Assembly (NCBI GenBank): GCA_024697985.1
Contig: JAILRX010000231.1
Location: 1-8,925 of the forward strand
DNA from: Treponemataceae bacterium
Lineage (GTDB): Bacteria > Spirochaetota > Spirochaetia > Treponematales > Treponemataceae
DNA: 8,925 nt
Direction: 5' to 3'
Below the pieces are notes generated by a model. That model did not search any database. It was given only the letters and a program-made list of their open reading frames with translations, and had not been told where the DNA came from. This document shows positions 6,179 to 8,925 of the stretch, piece by piece. Numbering within the stretch: position 1 is the stretch's first letter; each line of letters starts with the position of its first letter. The position numbers and the translations under genes are program-made.

Positions 6179-7654
6179 ATGAAAATTTTAATGGTAACGG
6201 CGGAAGCACTTCCGTTTGCAAAATCAGGTGGACTTGCAGATGCAGTTTCATCACTTTCAAAGGCTCTCGCAGACAACGGCCATGAAGTAAAGGTAATAAT
6301 GCCACGTTATTACAGAATCAACAAGGATAAACTGACTCTTCTTGAAGGTCCAATGGGTGTTCCATCAAGTTATGGAGAAACATGGACTGCCGTCTACACG
6401 ACCGATGTAGAAACATCAAAAGGTAACAAGGTAAACTATTACTTTTTGGACTGCGAAAAATATTACGGAAGAGACGGCATCTACGGAACAGCAAGCGAAC
6501 CTGACTTCAACGACAATCCGACCAGATTTTCATTGCTCGCACAGGCCAGTTTCCAGCTCTGCAGAAAATTAAACTGGTATCCGGACATCATCCATTCGCA
6601 TGACTGGTCGGCAGCACTCACACCGGTTCTTCTCAAGTTCTACGAACGAAAAAAGAAGGAATTCGCACACACAGCAAGTGTATTCACAATCCATAACCTT
6701 GGTTATCAGGGAATCTACAACAAGTCTCATTTCCCTGCAACAAATGTTGAATGGCTGTATTACTATTCAGCAGGTTTTGAATATTATGACAACATCAACT
6801 TCCTTAAAGCCGGAATCCAAAGTTCTGATTTCATTACGACAGTTTCCCCGACATACGCAAACGAAATTCAGACTCCTGGCATGGGCTTTACGCTAGATTC
6901 GCTTTTACGATACAGAAAAGATGACCTTCAGGGTATTCTGAACGGAATCGACACTGATGTCTGGAACCCGGAAACAGATAAATACATTCCAAAGAACTTT
7001 ACGAGTGAAAAAATGGCAGGAAAAGCTGCGTGCAAGAAAGCATTGCAGGAACGATTCGGTCTTGAAGTAAATCCAAACATCCCGGTTGTCGGTATGGTAA
7101 CTCGATTTGCTGACCAGAAAGGTATTGCTGAAGTTTTCGCTCCGACCTACGGATGCGCCTATGCAATGTGTAAGGACATGAACATACAGTTCGTAATCCT
7201 CGGTTCCGGTGAAAAATGGTGCGAAGCCGAAGTCGGATCTCTTCAGAGCAAGCTTCCTAACCTCAGGGCTTATTTTGGTTACAGCGAGGAAATTTCCCAT
7301 CTGATTGAAGCAGGAAGTGACTTCTTCCTCATGCCTTCAAAATACGAACCATGCGGTTCAAATCAGGTTTACTCGATGCTTTATGGAACGCTTCCAATCG
7401 TTCGAGCAACAGGCGGTCTTGCAGACACCGTTCAGAACTACAACGAGGCAAAGGGAACAGGAACAGGCTTTATGCTCAACGACCTGACTCCTCAGAGTGT
7501 ATACGACACTGTAGGATGGGCAGTATTTGCATATTACAACAAAAAAGATGACATCAAAAAGATGCAGAAAGTAGCGATGAAACAGGATTTCACATGGACA
7601 AAATCTGCTAAAGAATTTGAAGAAGTCTACAAAAAGGCTTTGAAGAAAATCTGA
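6179..7654 (+). CDS. glgA: Glycogen synthase (ADP-glucose type, GT5)
   Basis: GlgA adds glucose from ADP-glucose to the non-reducing end of an alpha-1,4-glucan in the cytoplasm. At 491 residues it has the usual bacterial length and two Rossmann-type domains. Key motifs are intact: KSGGLAD (15-21, ADP-glucose binding), HSHDW (139-143), HNLGYQG (172-178), LNGID (254-258), TRFADQKG (308-315, with the Arg and Lys that contact phosphates), PSKYEPCG (386-393, catalytic-site Glu390) and TGGLADTV (411-418). After EPCG the residues are SNQ, where many family members have LTQ or LNQ; this is a conservative-looking variation, not a broken site. It is the second gene of a unit with the aminotransferase and has a strong ribosome binding site. 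No glgB, glgC or glgP is in the window, so the rest of the glycogen pathway must be elsewhere. Identification is secure. Confidence 0.96.
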   Translation: MKILMVTAEALPFAKSGGLADAVSSLSKALADNGHEVKVIMPRYYRINKDKLTLLEGPMGVPSSYGETWTAVYTTDVETSKGNKVNYYFLDCEKYYGRDGIYGTASEPDFNDNPTRFSLLAQASFQLCRKLNWYPDIIHSHDWSAALTPVLLKFYERKKKEFAHTASVFTIHNLGYQGIYNKSHFPATNVEWLYYYSAGFEYYDNINFLKAGIQSSDFITTVSPTYANEIQTPGMGFTLDSLLRYRKDDLQGILNGIDTDVWNPETDKYIPKNFTSEKMAGKAACKKALQERFGLEVNPNIPVVGMVTRFADQKGIAEVFAPTYGCAYAMCKDMNIQFVILGSGEKWCEAEVGSLQSKLPNLRAYFGYSEEISHLIEAGSDFFLMPSKYEPCGSNQVYSMLYGTLPIVRATGGLADTVQNYNEAKGTGTGFMLNDLTPQSVYDTVGWAVFAYYNKKDDIKKMQKVAMKQDFTWTKSAKEFEEVYKKALKKI

Positions 7655-7677
7655 TTTTAGATAAATCAAATCTAAAA
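7655..7677 (+). other. Small hairpin directly after the glgA stop codon
   Basis: TTTTAGAT (7655-7662) pairs with ATCTAAAA (7670-7677) around a 7-base loop, beginning at the first base after the TGA stop. It precedes the main terminator by one base and matches the arrangement seen after the two upstream transcription units. Confidence 0.45.
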
Positions 7678-7678
7678 C

Positions 7679-7744
7679 AAAAAAAACTGCTTTATAACTT
7701 GAAGCGTGTATGAAGCGCACTTCAAAATAAAGCAGTTTTTTTTT
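7679..7744. terminator. Bidirectional intrinsic terminator between glgA and the P83/100 gene
   Basis: ACTGCTTTAT (7686-7695) pairs with ATAAAGCAGT (7727-7736), extended by pairing of A7679-7685 with T7737-7743. An inner stem, TTGAAG (7699-7704) with CTTCAA (7720-7725), caps it. A nine-T run serves the plus strand and an eight-A run, read as T on the minus strand, serves the converging P83/100 gene. Confidence 0.88.
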
Positions 7745-7747
7745 GCA

Positions 7748-7813
7748 GATTACGGGCGGAGAAAGATTTAGCGCGCCAAAAGTGACCGCGTGCGGCGACA
7801 GGATTACGGGCGG
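7748..7813. repeat. Direct repeat of a GC-rich 12-mer at the P83/100 stop codon
   Basis: GATTACGGGCGG occurs at 7748-7759 and again at 7802-7813, exactly 54 bases apart. The second copy contains the last codons and the TAA stop of the P83/100 gene; the first lies downstream in the same frame. The sequence between them, with GCGCGCC and CCGCGTGCGG, is about 60% G+C by hand count, well above its surroundings. Confidence 0.6.
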
Positions 7814-8925
7814 CTCAAAAGGTTCGACGTGTCAAACACGATGTTGTTACCTTTCGCATCAGTTGCAATAAGCGTATTTCCAGAAATGATTATCGGAGTA
7901 GAGGAAGTCACACTTTCTTTTGTGAGGGCAACCTGAGTAAGGTCGTTTTCAAACTTCCCAATTTTATATTCAGAACCGTCCTGAACAACGGCAAAGAAAT
8001 TGCTTCCTGCATTTACAAGAACCGAATCTGCTGCGATGTTGCTTTCACTGGAAAAAGCAATTTCCATTGAAGTCTTTTCGACAAGAACAAGTTTTACGGC
8101 ACCGTTTCCAGAATCTTTTCCTGCTATACAGATGAATCCACCTTCAGTTTCAAACATTGTTCTGTTAAGGATGACATCCAGTTCCGATTCTTTCATCTGG
8201 CGTCCGGTATCTCCATCAAGCTGAACGATACTGGAAGTCATTGTCTTGGAGTTCTTAAGTTTAAGGCCATATACCGAATTCTTAACGGCAGCGTTTTTAT
8301 TCTGTTCTTCGATGACCTGCTTTTGGTCCTTGACGATTTCGCCTCGGTCTTCGTAGGTTTCGACTCGTTTTTTATCAGCGAGCTGCTGTTTTTCAGCAGA
8401 AGTTTTGGCCAATTCCTCACTTTTAGCCTTTGCCTGATTTACTTCTTCAGTTTTCTTCTCAACTACCTGTTTTTGCTCATCAACGGCTTTCTCAGATTCA
8501 GCGGCCTTTTTCTGAGCCTCCTTGTCCTTCGGATTTTCTTCTGCATTTTTCTTATCCTCGGCAAGAGTCTGTTCAAGTTCGTTCAAGTTTTCCTGTTCTT
8601 CGGCAAGTTCGCTTTCAGCCTGGGCGATTTCTTTTTTAGATTCCGTGTACTGATTCTGAGCTTCAACAGCCTGCTTTTCAGCCTCATCAGCCTCGCGTCC
8701 CTTAAGGTCGAGCATGTTTTTTCGAACATCAACGCCCTTGTCATCAGTTTCGCGCATTGAATCAACTACGTTGCTGTCACTGATAAGTGTCGTATCGATG
8801 GTGCTTAATCCGCCTGCAATATCAGAAAGAGGGATTACAACCTGAGTTTTTCCCGGCCAGTCTTCGTAATTTGTCGAAAGACCAACCTTATCAGCTTCGA
8901 GATGCCAGGTCACGTTTTCCTTGTA
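7804..8925 (-). CDS. P83/100-family antigen (partial, N-terminus outside window)
   Basis: The visible 373 residues are open from the right edge to TAA at 7804. A GTG at 8913 is not the start, since the frame continues upstream. The fragment opens with part of a folded domain (VTWHLEADKVGLSTNYEDWP, then VVIPLSDIAGGLSTIDTTL). A long charged coiled coil follows at about residues 70-210, rich in Glu, Lys, Ala and Gln (AEEQENLNELEQTLAEDKK, VVEKKTEEVNQAKAKSEELA). A C-terminal beta-rich domain at about 212-373 begins SVYGLKLKNSKTM and ends in SRP. This order is typical of the Borrelia P83/100 family, which has Treponema members (TP0486 of T. pallidum); these are exported proteins of unproven function, linked to the cell envelope. 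The gene converges on glgA and shares its terminator. The family call is strong; the missing N-terminus prevents judging the signal peptide. Confidence 0.88.
   Translation of the reverse strand, partial: YKENVTWHLEADKVGLSTNYEDWPGKTQVVIPLSDIAGGLSTIDTTLISDSNVVDSMRETDDKGVDVRKNMLDLKGREADEAEKQAVEAQNQYTESKKEIAQAESELAEEQENLNELEQTLAEDKKNAEENPKDKEAQKKAAESEKAVDEQKQVVEKKTEEVNQAKAKSEELAKTSAEKQQLADKKRVETYEDRGEIVKDQKQVIEEQNKNAAVKNSVYGLKLKNSKTMTSSIVQLDGDTGRQMKESELDVILNRTMFETEGGFICIAGKDSGNGAVKLVLVEKTSMEIAFSSESNIAADSVLVNAGSNFFAVVQDGSEYKIGKFENDLTQVALTKESVTSSTPIIISGNTLIATDAKGNNIVFDTSNLLSRP

Noticed and set aside
6905..7300. A 131-codon minus-strand frame inside glgA
   Set aside because: glgA is intact with every family motif in this stretch, and the antisense product has no domain character.
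8323..8760. A 145-codon plus-strand reading frame rich in Phe, Leu and Ser, resembling a membrane protein
   Set aside because: It lies antisense to the Glu/Lys/Ala-rich coiled coil of the P83/100 gene; reverse complements of Glu and Lys codons produce Phe and Leu. It has no ribosome binding site or family signature.
8911..8913. GTG at 8913 as the start of the P83/100 protein
   Set aside because: The frame stays open to the window edge (Tyr-Lys-Glu-Asn precede it), and the family has a substantial N-terminal domain before this point.
1..8925. tRNA, rRNA, CRISPR, insertion-sequence or prophage signals
   Set aside because: No cloverleaf-like segment, regularly spaced repeat array, transposase or integrase reading frame, or terminal inverted repeats were found on either strand; all large open frames have ordinary chromosomal explanations.

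Overview
The window looks like a chromosomal segment of a spirochaete, most probably a gut- or oral-type Treponema. The evidence is a P83/100-family coiled-coil antigen at the right edge, a family almost confined to Borrelia and Treponema. The moderately AT-rich base composition, the many exported proteins with FA|Q signal-peptidase sites, and the lack of mobile or phage genes fit this. The species cannot be fixed from the sequence alone.

Layout, left to right. Positions 1-2628 hold a two-gene minus-strand unit. An exported, probable outer-membrane beta-barrel protein (2628-910; possibly Wzi-like) is followed after only 6 bases by an FtsX/MacB/LolC-type ABC permease (903-1) that runs off the left edge. 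A 133-bp divergent intergenic region (2629-2761) separates this unit from a plus-strand gene for an exported TPR-like protein (2762-3517), which ends in a strong intrinsic terminator. Next come a membrane-anchored family 2 glycosyltransferase resembling the CrtQ/HpnB lipid-linked group (3672-4817) and another intrinsic terminator. A two-gene plus-strand unit follows: a class I/II PLP aminotransferase (4911-6161) and glycogen synthase GlgA (6179-7654). A large hairpin with A and T tracts on its two sides (7679-7744) can terminate both glgA and the converging P83/100 gene (8925-7804, 5' end outside the window).

How the genes relate. The minus-strand pair suggests an envelope module, with a barrel in the outer membrane and a permease that moves or releases a lipid or lipoprotein from the inner membrane. 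The glycosyltransferase probably glycosylates a lipid carrier or membrane lipid. GlgA stores glucose as glycogen; its co-transcription with an aminotransferase points to a carbon/nitrogen housekeeping unit rather than a known pathway. The TPR and P83/100 proteins are exported proteins without a known biochemical function.

No clearly novel multi-gene system is visible. The most interesting signals are regulatory. Both divergent genes have extended -10 promoter matches that almost touch their start codons, with no Shine-Dalgarno sequence, suggesting leaderless mRNAs. The same intergenic region carries a 12-bp perfect inverted repeat. All three plus-strand transcription-unit ends carry a small hairpin at the stop codon followed by a strong terminator. 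A GC-rich patch with a repeated 12-mer follows the P83/100 stop codon. No tRNA, rRNA, CRISPR array, insertion sequence or origin was seen, and no gene-free stretch exceeds 300 bases.
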